A stretch of DNA of 51,535 bases from Clostridiales bacterium DTU032. GTDB taxonomy: Bacteria; Bacillota; Clostridia; Saccharofermentanales; DTU023. The first letter of the stretch is position 1; each line of letters begins with the position of its first letter. The DNA lies in the NCBI GenBank assembly GCA_001512745.1, contig LFSM01000034.1:1-51535 (forward strand), given 5' to 3'. The notes beneath the pieces are model-generated. The model did not search any database and was not told the origin of the DNA. It saw only the letters and a list, made by a program, of their open reading frames with translations. This document shows positions 35,033 to 44,308 of the stretch, piece by piece. A program made the translations under genes and the position numbers.

Positions 35033-36793
35033 ATGAGAGTAGTTGTTGGTGCTGGCAGCTGCGGGCTTGCTGCCGGAGCGGATAGCCTGGTTCAAGAGCT
35101 GAAAACCAGAGACCTTGGTCCTGATACCGTGCTGGAAATCACCGGCTGTGTCGGCATGTGTTATCTGGAACCGATTGTTGATATATATGATGATTGCGGT
35201 CAACTGCATCGTTTTACACATGTCAAAGTAAAAGATCTGGATACTATTCTGGAAAAATTTGATGAAGATAGCTGCAATCAGTTTAGAATATCTGAAGATG
35301 ACGAACGAATTTTAGGCAAACAAGTGCGTATCGTTTTGCGCAACTGCGGCGTCATCAATCCTGAAAGTATTGACGATTACATCGCCAGCGGAGGCTATAC
35401 AGCCCTGGAGCGCTGCCTTAAAGAAATGTCACCGGAAGATGTCATCGAAGTAATTAAGGAATCCGGACTGCGCGGACGCGGCGGTGCCGGCTTCCCGACC
35501 TGGTTCAAATGGAATGCAGCCAGAAATGCTAAAGGAAAAGACAAATATATGATCTGCAACGCTGACGAGGGTGACCCCGGAGCGTTTATGGACCGCAGCA
35601 TTCTTGAAGGTGACCCACATTCATTGCTGGAAGGCATGCTGATCGGGGCTTATGCGATTGGTGCAGAGACCTGCATGATCTACGTACGTGCGGAATATCC
35701 GCTCGCCATCAAACGTCTTAAGATAGCGATTGAACAGGCCAGACAGCGTGGGTATTTAGGCAAAAATGTTATGGGCGTCAAAGGTCTCAACTTCGAAATG
35801 ATCATCCGCGCCGGAGCAGGCGCTTTCGTCTGTGGTGAAGAAACAGCCCTGATTGCGTCGCTCGAAGGAGAGCGCGGCATGCCCAGACTCAAGCCTCCCT
35901 TCCCTGCAGAACGCGGATATTTCCAGAAACCTACTAATATTAATAATGTTGAAACACTAGCCAATGTTCCCTATATCATTGCCAAAGGCCCTCAGGCCTT
36001 TACCAAATACGGTACTGAAAAAAGTCCTGGCACTAAGGTGTTCGCACTGACCGGCAAAATCAAGAAGGGCGGACTTGTGGAAATCCCCATGGGAACACCC
36101 CTGCGCGATATTATCTACGATATCGGCGGAGGTATTATTGATGACCGTGAGTTCAAAGCAGTCCAGATGGGCGGTCCCTCCGGTGGCTGTATCCCCGCTT
36201 CACTGATGGATACACCGGTCGACTACGAAAATATTACCAAGACCGGAGCCATCGTCGGTTCAGGTGGAATGGTCGTTATGGACGACAGCACCTGTATGGT
36301 TGAAATGGCACGTTTTTTCCTTGATTTCACCTGTGAAGAATCCTGTGGAAAGTGCACTTACTGCAGGTTGGGAACCAAGCGTATTCTGGAAATTTTAGAA
36401 CGCATCACTGCCGGCGAAAGTCATGCCGATGACATCAAACTGCTGGAAGAGATCTGTCCCAAAGTAATGGACGGTTCTCTCTGCGGACTCGGTCAGACGG
36501 CCCCTAACCCTGTACTGACTACCATTAAGTATTTCCGCGATGAATACGAAGCGCATCTGGACGGAAGATGCCCGGCAAAGGTTTGTCAGCCGCTGATTCA
36601 TTATCATATCAATGAAAACTGTACCGGCTGCACCATCTGTGCGCGCAACTGCCCTGTCGGCGCTATTGAGGGAGCATTAAAAGAAGATCATATTATCGAT
36701 CAGGATATGTGTACGAAATGTGGTATCTGCTTCCAAAAATGTAAATTCAACGCAATTGATCTCTTGGAAGGAGCCTATGTATGGGAAAAATAA
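35033..36793 (+). CDS. NuoF/HydB-like NADH-binding flavoprotein subunit
   Basis: GLRGRGGAGFPTWFKW, CNADEGDPGAFMDRS, GAGAFVCGEETALIAS, ESCGKCTYCRLGT; C-terminal 2x4Fe-4S. Confidence 0.94.
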   Translation: MRVVVGAGSCGLAAGADSLVQELKTRDLGPDTVLEITGCVGMCYLEPIVDIYDDCGQLHRFTHVKVKDLDTILEKFDEDSCNQFRISEDDERILGKQVRIVLRNCGVINPESIDDYIASGGYTALERCLKEMSPEDVIEVIKESGLRGRGGAGFPTWFKWNAARNAKGKDKYMICNADEGDPGAFMDRSILEGDPHSLLEGMLIGAYAIGAETCMIYVRAEYPLAIKRLKIAIEQARQRGYLGKNVMGVKGLNFEMIIRAGAGAFVCGEETALIASLEGERGMPRLKPPFPAERGYFQKPTNINNVETLANVPYIIAKGPQAFTKYGTEKSPGTKVFALTGKIKKGGLVEIPMGTPLRDIIYDIGGGIIDDREFKAVQMGGPSGGCIPASLMDTPVDYENITKTGAIVGSGGMVVMDDSTCMVEMARFFLDFTCEESCGKCTYCRLGTKRILEILERITAGESHADDIKLLEEICPKVMDGSLCGLGQTAPNPVLTTIKYFRDEYEAHLDGRCPAKVCQPLIHYHINENCTGCTICARNCPVGAIEGALKEDHIIDQDMCTKCGICFQKCKFNAIDLLEGAYVWEK

Positions 36794-39700
36794 GTATTAC
36801 AATAAATGGCCGGACCATTGAGGCAGAGCAGGGTCAGACAATTTTTCAAATAGCTCGCGATCATGACATCTACATTCCCAGTCTCTGTCAGGATGATAAA
36901 CTGGATAGCTACGGTTCCTGCGGCATGTGTGTCGTAGAGGTTGAGGGAAACCGTAAACTCGTGCGCTCCTGTTCAACACCGGCTACAGACAAGATGGTAA
37001 TAAACACAAGGTCAGAGCGCGTTAATGAATCCCGCACTACAGCTTTGGAGCTTTTTATCAGCAACCATACCGGCGACTGTAAAGCTCCCTGCTCGCTCAC
37101 CTGCCCCGATAATCTGGACATTCAGGGCTACGTCGGCTTATGCGGCAACGAAGAATATGATGCGGCTTTGCGTCTGATAAAAAAAGATCTGCCTTTGCCC
37201 GCATCCATAGGTCGCATATGTCCACACCCCTGCCAGACAGCCTGCCGCCGTGCTTTAATTGATGATGATATTGAAATAAACTATCTCAAACGCTTTGTCG
37301 CCGACCGTGACCTCAATTCAGGCGATCCCTACCGTCCTCTGCAAAAAGACTGGACTGGCAAACATGTGGCAATCGTCGGCGGCGGTCCCTCCGGACTTAC
37401 AGCTGCCTACTTCCTCCTGCTAGAGGGCCATGACGTCACTGTCTATGATGAAAATCCGGAATTCGGCGGCATGTTGCGTTACGGAATTCCTATGTATCGC
37501 TTGCCTAACGACATTATTTATCAGGAAGCTCAGCTGATCGCAGACATGGGAGCGACATTTGTAGCCAACACCAAAATTGGCCGCGACCTTTCTCTCGACT
37601 ATCTGCGCGAAAATTTCGATGCGGTTTATGTCGCTGTCGGCATGTGGCAAAGTATCCCGCTCGGCATTGAAGGCGAAAATCTTGCCGGTGTTTATGGCGG
37701 TATCGATTTTCTTTATGACTTCTGTGTCGGACGTCCCCAGCGCCTGGGCAACAAAGTAGCTGTCATCGGCGGCGGCAATACTGCAATGGACGCAGCCCGC
37801 ACGGCTGTTCGCCTGGGAGCAGAAGAAGTTACAGTACTCTATCGCCGGACCAAAAAAGACATGCCGGCGGAGGAAATCGAAATAATCGAAGCTGAAGAAG
37901 AGGGTATCAATTTTAAATTTCTGGTCGCTCCTGATTCATTGACAGGGAAAGATGGCCATCTTAAGAGTATCAAACTGCAGAATATGAAAGCTATCCCTCC
38001 GGAAAAACCCGGTGAACGCAGCAAGATAGAAGCGATTGAAGGAGCCTTCACAGAGTTGGAGCTGGACAGTTTAATTGTAGCTACCGGACAAAGAAGCAAT
38101 CTGAGTGGTCTGGAAGATCTGGCCACAGATAAGCGGGGCCTGATTGATGTCACAGCCGGAACCTATCAAACATCTCTTCCCGGTGTTTTCGCGGGCGGGG
38201 ATGTGATTAACAACGGCAACAAGATCGCTATTCAGGCGATTGCCGATGCCAAACATGCTTCTTATGTGATCTCAAACTACCTTAACGGCAAAGAGGTAAG
38301 CTATGTTCCCGACTACCATGTCGTGCGCAAGGACGTCACCAGGAAAGAACTCCTCAAAACCCATACTCTTGCTGACAGCGCAAAAATGGATCACCTGACT
38401 CCTGGCGAGCGACGCGATAACTTCCACGAAATCGCTGCCGGTTATACGGAAGAGCAGGCTCAGTACGAAGGTGATCGCTGCCTCGAATGCGGCTGTATGG
38501 ATTACTTTGAGTGCGACCTCTTCGATCAGTTCAACCAGTATGATGTTGTTCCTGAACGTTTTGCCGGCAAAATGAGTGCCTTTGATCATGACAACAATCA
38601 TCCCTATATTCTGATTGATCCAAACAAGTGCGTGCTTTGCGGCATGTGCGTCCGTGTCTGTGACGAAGTAATGGGTGTTTACGCCTTAGGTCTGGCAGAC
38701 CGCGGTTTTGAGTCACGCATGATGCCGGCAGCTGAGCGCAGACTGCAGGATACTGCCTGTATCTCCTGTGGTCAGTGTGTAGAGCTTTGCCCTGTCGGAG
38801 CCTTGCAGGAACGCCGCCCCGTACATAAGCAAGTCCCTCTGGACAGCGAGTATACTCTGACTACCTGCGCCGGCTGCTCACTTGGCTGCTCCCAGATACT
38901 GGAAAGTACCGGCAATATGTTGCTGAGGGCCCTGCCGGTAGAAAACTGTGAGGTCTCTGGTGGTCTCCTCTGCGTCAAGGGCCGCTTTGAGCTGGATAGA
39001 TTCCTGCTGGCAAAAGAAGATCGTCTTGAACGTCCTCTGGTACGCCGTGACGGAGAATTTGAGGAAACAAGCTATGATGAAGCCATCCTCTCATTCACCC
39101 GGGGAGCCCAGTCCTTGCTGGCAGTAGAAGGCGCTGACAAACTGGCTGTCTCGGTCTCAGATGAATACACTCTGGAAGAAATCGCTCTGATTCGCTCTTT
39201 TGCTGAATCATTACTTGAAAACACAAAACTCTATAGTTTGAACTATAAGAAGAGTGCCCTGGAAGAAGTTCTCGGATCAGACAGTTCACCTAACACCTTT
39301 AATGAAATCTTTTTAACTGACCTCGTCATAGTCGTGGGAGGAGATCTCCTTAATACTCACCCCATGCTGGCGACAAAGATTCGCCGCGCCAATAAGGAAG
39401 GTGTCCGTCTCGGTATCATCAACACACACGATACCCTGATGGATAAATGGACCCCGGACAAGGTCAAAGGAGATAAGTTGGCTGATCTCCTGCAAAGCTT
39501 CAGTGAGTCCGATTCAGATTTAGCTCAGCGCTACCGTGAGTCCAGACGTGCTATCCTCGTCTATGATAAGGATGCACTCAGCTATGAGGAAGAAATCAAG
39601 CTGATCGAACTTGCACAAAAGAGCGGGCATTTCGGTTCGCCGGGCAATGGAGTAATCCAGGTCAAGGCCAATGCCAACTCGCAGGGTCTCTACGACCTGG

Positions 39701-40146
39701 GTGTAAGAGGAAGCCGTGAAGAGCTGCTTAAGAGCATCGATACAGGGCAGGTTAAAGGCCTGCTCGTCTTTGGCGACAGTGACCTGCCTGAAGAGTATGC
39801 CGCTAAGCTTTCCTTCCTGGCTGTCCAGGCTACGAAATATACTCCGGCCTTTACACACGCTGATGTCATCTTGCCGGGCTCATGCCTGGCTGAAAAAGAA
39901 GGCCTGATAACCAGCAGTGAAGGCAGAGTCCAGGCTCTTGAGCCGGTAATTGCTACTGATGCAGGCAGCTTTGATCAGTTGCGTTATTTCTGGCATCATT
40001 TTGATCGTTCTGATGATGATATAGACTTACAGACAGCGCGTGAAGCTGTAGTTTTCTACAATCAGGCCTATCAGGCGATTCTGGATCCGGAAAATATGGA
40101 TATCTGGGTTCGTCCGCTGGAAGCTAAAATAAAACTGGAAGACTGA
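36781..40146 (+). CDS. Fused oxidoreductase: 2Fe-2S ferredoxin + GltD/NfnB-like FAD/NAD(P)H module + 2x4Fe-4S + NuoG/Fdh-like domain lacking catalytic Cys/Sec
   Basis: CGMCVVEVEGNRKLVRSC; CPHPCQTACRR; VAIVGGGPSGLTAAYFLLLEGHDVTVYDENPEFGGMLRYGIP; VIGGGNTAMDAARTAVRLG; CVLCGMCVRVC; CISCGQCVELCPVGAL; TCAGCSLGCSQ...LLCVKGRF. Confidence 0.92.
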   Translation: MGKISITINGRTIEAEQGQTIFQIARDHDIYIPSLCQDDKLDSYGSCGMCVVEVEGNRKLVRSCSTPATDKMVINTRSERVNESRTTALELFISNHTGDCKAPCSLTCPDNLDIQGYVGLCGNEEYDAALRLIKKDLPLPASIGRICPHPCQTACRRALIDDDIEINYLKRFVADRDLNSGDPYRPLQKDWTGKHVAIVGGGPSGLTAAYFLLLEGHDVTVYDENPEFGGMLRYGIPMYRLPNDIIYQEAQLIADMGATFVANTKIGRDLSLDYLRENFDAVYVAVGMWQSIPLGIEGENLAGVYGGIDFLYDFCVGRPQRLGNKVAVIGGGNTAMDAARTAVRLGAEEVTVLYRRTKKDMPAEEIEIIEAEEEGINFKFLVAPDSLTGKDGHLKSIKLQNMKAIPPEKPGERSKIEAIEGAFTELELDSLIVATGQRSNLSGLEDLATDKRGLIDVTAGTYQTSLPGVFAGGDVINNGNKIAIQAIADAKHASYVISNYLNGKEVSYVPDYHVVRKDVTRKELLKTHTLADSAKMDHLTPGERRDNFHEIAAGYTEEQAQYEGDRCLECGCMDYFECDLFDQFNQYDVVPERFAGKMSAFDHDNNHPYILIDPNKCVLCGMCVRVCDEVMGVYALGLADRGFESRMMPAAERRLQDTACISCGQCVELCPVGALQERRPVHKQVPLDSEYTLTTCAGCSLGCSQILESTGNMLLRALPVENCEVSGGLLCVKGRFELDRFLLAKEDRLERPLVRRDGEFEETSYDEAILSFTRGAQSLLAVEGADKLAVSVSDEYTLEEIALIRSFAESLLENTKLYSLNYKKSALEEVLGSDSSPNTFNEIFLTDLVIVVGGDLLNTHPMLATKIRRANKEGVRLGIINTHDTLMDKWTPDKVKGDKLADLLQSFSESDSDLAQRYRESRRAILVYDKDALSYEEEIKLIELAQKSGHFGSPGNGVIQVKANANSQGLYDLGVRGSREELLKSIDTGQVKGLLVFGDSDLPEEYAAKLSFLAVQATKYTPAFTHADVILPGSCLAEKEGLITSSEGRVQALEPVIATDAGSFDQLRYFWHHFDRSDDDIDLQTAREAVVFYNQAYQAILDPENMDIWVRPLEAKIKLED

Positions 40147-40172
40147 TCCCTGTTTCGGGATTTATAAAAGCA

Positions 40173-40224
40173 AAAGGAACCCCCTGCAGCCGGACATTGT
40201 CTGATCGGCCTGCAGGGGGTCCCT
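40173..40224. terminator. Bidirectional Rho-independent terminator
   Basis: AAGGAACCCCCTGCA ... TGCAGGGGGTCCCTT between converging genes. Confidence 0.85.
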
Positions 40225-40243
40225 TCATCTTTACTTCAAGAAA

Positions 40244-40957
40244 TCATCGTCTGAAAAAACTACGCAATTTTCCAAAGAAGCCTTTGTTTTTCTTAGCGGG
40301 GCCGATCGTCGGAGGCAGAGGCTTTCCGTATTCATCCAAAGCCAGTGTCAGCCTTGCATCCGGATAATACTTCAGGAAATCTGACTCAGCATGATCTTCC
40401 GGAAGTCCTACCAGGGCATTGCATCTTCTATGCATGCCTTGCATCATGACCGATTCAATAGTCTGAGCCGCCTGTTCTTCCAACTCTTCCACCAGCTGTT
40501 CATGGCTGATAACACCCAGCACATAAGCCTTAAAATAATATATAGATGCCCGGAAGGCGGCATCGGCATCCTGAACAGCCAGCCAGATATCGATCCACAA
40601 TTTCCCGTACATTAAAGCAGCCGAACCCGCTAGTTTCTTTTGATCGCTCATCAGCAAAGCATCGAGAAAGTGAAAATATTCCTTCAGCTTATCCTTGCCC
40701 AGAAGCTGGGCCTGGGCATGCAATTCTTCCAGAGCGAGCGTAAACCTTTCCACAGTCTCATCTGTAAAATCTTCCTCTAGAATCCACTGCATTTTCGCTT
40801 TTAAGTTATCATAAGCATCAGTGATCTCGTCAAGGCCAAGCTGCCTGGAGTAAAAACCGGCACTACGTATAATGCTCTCCAGATGTTCCTTACGTATTTC
40901 TATATCATTAGGTCTGGCCCGATCAGGATATTTTTTCTGACTTTTATTATTACTCAT
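40244..40957 (-). CDS. Hypothetical helical protein with basic amphipathic C-terminus
   Basis: Complete 237-aa ORF between terminator and promoter regions; C-term KKNKGFFGKLRSFFRR; no family recognised. Confidence 0.65.
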   Translation of the reverse strand: MSNNKSQKKYPDRARPNDIEIRKEHLESIIRSAGFYSRQLGLDEITDAYDNLKAKMQWILEEDFTDETVERFTLALEELHAQAQLLGKDKLKEYFHFLDALLMSDQKKLAGSAALMYGKLWIDIWLAVQDADAAFRASIYYFKAYVLGVISHEQLVEELEEQAAQTIESVMMQGMHRRCNALVGLPEDHAESDFLKYYPDARLTLALDEYGKPLPPTIGPAKKNKGFFGKLRSFFRR

Positions 40958-41182
40958 AACTCACCCTTCTCCGTTTCAAATCCTTTTTCTTGTTCCAACA
41001 GGCAAGGCCAATTAAGAACATCATCGGATAATCATAGATTATTTGCCTGCAGTTATTATACTTAAAAACTGAAACATAAGGCCAGTTAATACAATTACTG
41101 CCTTTTGCTTATCTGATCCAGTAAAAATCTGGTTTTTTTCTGTATAATAATGGTCACATATCGCTCTGCTAAGGATTGTATT

Positions 41183-42817
41183 ATGACGAAAAAACCTTTA
41201 ATTTATATCTTCGGTCACAAAAATCCGGATACGGATTCAGTTTGTTCCGCCATAGCCTATGCGGAGCTTAAAAAACTGCTCGGCCATCAGGCCAAAGCCT
41301 TCAGATTGGGCAAAATCAATAAAGAGACAGAGTTTGTGCTTAATTACTTTGATTTGCCAGTTCCTGATTATCTACCCACGATAAGAACGCAGATTTCCGA
41401 CCTGGACATCGACCGGGTTGAACATCTCAGTCCGCAATTATCTCTGCGGACCGCCTGGGATAGAATCAAGAGTACTAATATCAAGGTTGCTGCAGTAGTT
41501 GACGAAAATGCGAAACTACAGGGCATTGTGACTTTATCCGATATTACAAGCCGTTTTATGGACATTCTCAGCAATACTGAAGCACTCAAAGTTACACCGC
41601 TGAAAAATATATTGAAAACTCTGAGCGCCCAGCTCCTGGCAGGTACAGAAGAACAGTTCAAGCCCAGCGGAAGAGCCATTATTGCGGCCATGACTCCGGA
41701 CGGCATGGCTCCCTTTGTAGAGCCGGGCGATATTGTCCTGGTCGGGAACCGCAAAGACAGCCAGTTAAAGTCTATCGAGGAAGGTGCCAACTGCCTGATC
41801 ATTACCTGTGGCGGTCAGCTTGACCAGGATGTACTCCGGCAGGCAGAAAACAGCAATTGCGTAATTATAAGGACTACCCACGATACCTATACAGTTGCCC
41901 TCCTGCTGAACCAAAGTATACCTGTTGAAATTGTCATGGCTAAAGACAATCTGGCCGTTTTCCATATTAATGATTATATTGATGAGATCAAAGATGAAAT
42001 GCTTGATTCCAGGCACAGAGCCTATCCTGTCGTTGACAACAATAATGAAATTCAGGGCTTCATCACCCGCTACCACCTGATAACAAAAAAAGATAAGCAA
42101 GTTATTTTGATTGACCATAATGAAGCTTCCCAATCAATCGATGGCCTGGAACAAGCCCAAATTCTGGAGATCATCGATCACCACCGTATTGGCGGCATTA
42201 TTACGGGCTCTCCCATTTATTTCAAGAATGAAGCAGTCGGCAGCACTGCAACTATCATCTCCGGCTTATATCTTGATCTCAAAATCAGACCTGCAGCCAA
42301 TATTGCCGGTATCCTATGCGCTGCAATTATCTCAGATACCATGCACTTTAAATCCCCCACCAGCACCGGCAAGGATAAATATATGGCTGAAAAAATGGCG
42401 CAAATTGCGGAACTAGATCTGGATAAATTTTCCAGAAAAATGCTGGATAACTCATCCGCTATCAATAGTATGAGTCCTGAAGAAATACTCTATTACGACT
42501 TTAAGGAATTTTTTCTCAATAAACATAAGGTAGGCATTGGCCAAATCACTTCAAGCAATGCTGAAGAACTCGATGTCATCAGAGAAAGTCTCATCCATTA
42601 CCTGCATGAGATTTTAGGAAAAGGAGATTATCATGTTTTGATGATGATAATCTCCGATCCGAGACGGGGAGGATCAGAAATACTTTTCGCAGAAAAGGAA
42701 AAAGGTATTGTAAGTAAAGCTTTCAATACTGATTCTGCTGACAATAGCATGTTCCTTGAGGGAGTCGTCTCCAGAAAGAAGCAGATTGTTCCCTTCCTGA
42801 ACACTGTCCTGCAGTAA
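41183..42817 (+). CDS. Manganese-dependent inorganic pyrophosphatase with CBS/DRTGG regulatory insert
   Basis: IFGHKNPDTDSVCSAIAYA, two CBS-like segments flanking a DRTGG-like region, DHNEASQS, DHHRIGG; start at 41183. Confidence 0.93.
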   Translation: MTKKPLIYIFGHKNPDTDSVCSAIAYAELKKLLGHQAKAFRLGKINKETEFVLNYFDLPVPDYLPTIRTQISDLDIDRVEHLSPQLSLRTAWDRIKSTNIKVAAVVDENAKLQGIVTLSDITSRFMDILSNTEALKVTPLKNILKTLSAQLLAGTEEQFKPSGRAIIAAMTPDGMAPFVEPGDIVLVGNRKDSQLKSIEEGANCLIITCGGQLDQDVLRQAENSNCVIIRTTHDTYTVALLLNQSIPVEIVMAKDNLAVFHINDYIDEIKDEMLDSRHRAYPVVDNNNEIQGFITRYHLITKKDKQVILIDHNEASQSIDGLEQAQILEIIDHHRIGGIITGSPIYFKNEAVGSTATIISGLYLDLKIRPAANIAGILCAAIISDTMHFKSPTSTGKDKYMAEKMAQIAELDLDKFSRKMLDNSSAINSMSPEEILYYDFKEFFLNKHKVGIGQITSSNAEELDVIRESLIHYLHEILGKGDYHVLMMIISDPRRGGSEILFAEKEKGIVSKAFNTDSADNSMFLEGVVSRKKQIVPFLNTVLQ

Positions 42818-42834
42818 GCAAGTACAAACAAAGG

Positions 42835-42872
42835 CAAAGGGCGAAACTATTTCAAAACAGTCTCGCCCTTTG
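42835..42872 (+). terminator. Rho-independent terminator of the pyrophosphatase gene
   Basis: CAAAGGGCGA / TCGCCCTTTG. Confidence 0.72.
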
Positions 42873-42873
42873 T

Positions 42874-42947
42874 TGGCTGCCGATCCAGGATTTGAACCCG
42901 GACATACTGAGTCAGAGTCAGGTGTGCTACCGTTACACTAATCGGCA
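42874..42947 (-). tRNA. tRNA-Gln (CTG anticodon), CCA encoded
   Basis: Minus strand TGCCGAT...ATCGGCA 7-bp acceptor stem, GCCA 3' end, GGTTCAAAT T-loop; anticodon loop CTCTGAC. Confidence 0.9.
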
Positions 42948-43007
42948 ATAATAAACTTACCTTGAGAATGTTAGCACATAGCTCATTTTACTGCAAGCAA
43001 AACAAGC

Positions 43008-44297
43008 TTATTTAAGAGCGGCAAGTGCATTTATCCCTGCTACATAAGCAGATGAAAAGGCCCAGCGCAGATTGTAGCCGCCGGTATCGCCGTTTACGTC
43101 CAGCAACTCTCCTGTCAGATAAAGGCCAGGGCAGATTTTCGATTCCAGGGTCTCCGGATAAAGCTCATCAGTATTGATTCCGCCTGCCGTCAGCTGAGCG
43201 AATTTAAAACCGCGTGTGGCCTTGACCGGTCTGCTGAATTTTTTCATGGCCCGGGCAAGGCTGCGGCAGCCGCCGGCAGTCCTCCTGATTTCCCCGGCCC
43301 TGAGCTCCCGCAGCAGGACACGAAGAATATCCTGGGCTAAAAGCCCGATTAACAATCTCTCCCAGTCATAGGAAGGATGCAGGTCCAGCTGCATCATAAT
43401 AAAACCGGTCAGTTCCTCCACAGACATATCCGGAACAAGGTCAAAAACCAAGTCACCTTTAGCTGAGTCCGGATCCCTTTCCACAGCCTCAGCCAGTTCC
43501 ATGGCCGCAATACCGGAAACACCATAGTCGGTAAAAAGAAACTCGCCCTCAGCGGGAGCAGAGCTCTTACCTCTATGGCTATGGTAATAAGCGGCAGCGC
43601 GGACACGCTGGCCTGAACTACGCCTCCATTTGCCGGCATCTGCCAGTTCAATCGGTACCAGAGCCGGAAAAAGTTCCGTGCAGCTGTGACCTAAACGCTC
43701 TGCCAGAGTGTAGCCGGAATCATGACCACTGAGCTGGGGCTGGCTTTTACCGCCGGCAGCGATAATTACGCTTCTTGCTTTGACCTGATCCTCTATAATC
43801 CGCTTACCGGATAACTGATCCTTTGTGCTGCTTCTGAAACTTACTAAAAACCTGTCTTGGCCGGATCCTGGCCTGAACTTGATGTCATAAACCTCCAGAC
43901 CGTAATCTACTCTGACATTTCCAGCTGCCAAAGCATTAAGCAAAGCACTGTGTACAGTATCTGAACGCAGGGTGCGCGGATATAGGCGTCCCGCCTCATC
44001 TTCGAGCAAAGCTACTCCCAGTTCCAGAAAAATCTCCCTATATTTACTCTCATCCACTATTCTAAAGACAGGAAGAATGAAGTCAGGATCAAGTCCCCGG
44101 TAATGGCCCTCCAGGGGGCCGCTGTTGCCCAGATTGCAGCGTCCGTTGCCTGATGCCAGGATCTTGCGCCCTGCCTTTTCCTGACGTTCCAGAAGGCGCA
44201 CAGACAGTCCTTCAGCCCTGCCGGATCCGGCAATGCTGCAGGCAGCCATCAAACCGGCAGCTCCCGCACCTACAATTAAAATATCGACTTCATTCAT
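43008..44297 (-). CDS. BaiN/HI0933-like NAD(P)/FAD-dependent oxidoreductase
   Basis: DILIVGAGAAGLMAA, RKILASGNGRCNLGN, GLYLTGELLDVNGDTGGYNLRWAFSSAYVAG. Confidence 0.94.
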   Translation of the reverse strand: MNEVDILIVGAGAAGLMAACSIAGSGRAEGLSVRLLERQEKAGRKILASGNGRCNLGNSGPLEGHYRGLDPDFILPVFRIVDESKYREIFLELGVALLEDEAGRLYPRTLRSDTVHSALLNALAAGNVRVDYGLEVYDIKFRPGSGQDRFLVSFRSSTKDQLSGKRIIEDQVKARSVIIAAGGKSQPQLSGHDSGYTLAERLGHSCTELFPALVPIELADAGKWRRSSGQRVRAAAYYHSHRGKSSAPAEGEFLFTDYGVSGIAAMELAEAVERDPDSAKGDLVFDLVPDMSVEELTGFIMMQLDLHPSYDWERLLIGLLAQDILRVLLRELRAGEIRRTAGGCRSLARAMKKFSRPVKATRGFKFAQLTAGGINTDELYPETLESKICPGLYLTGELLDVNGDTGGYNLRWAFSSAYVAGINALAALK

Positions 44298-44308
44298 AAG
44301 TTCACCTT

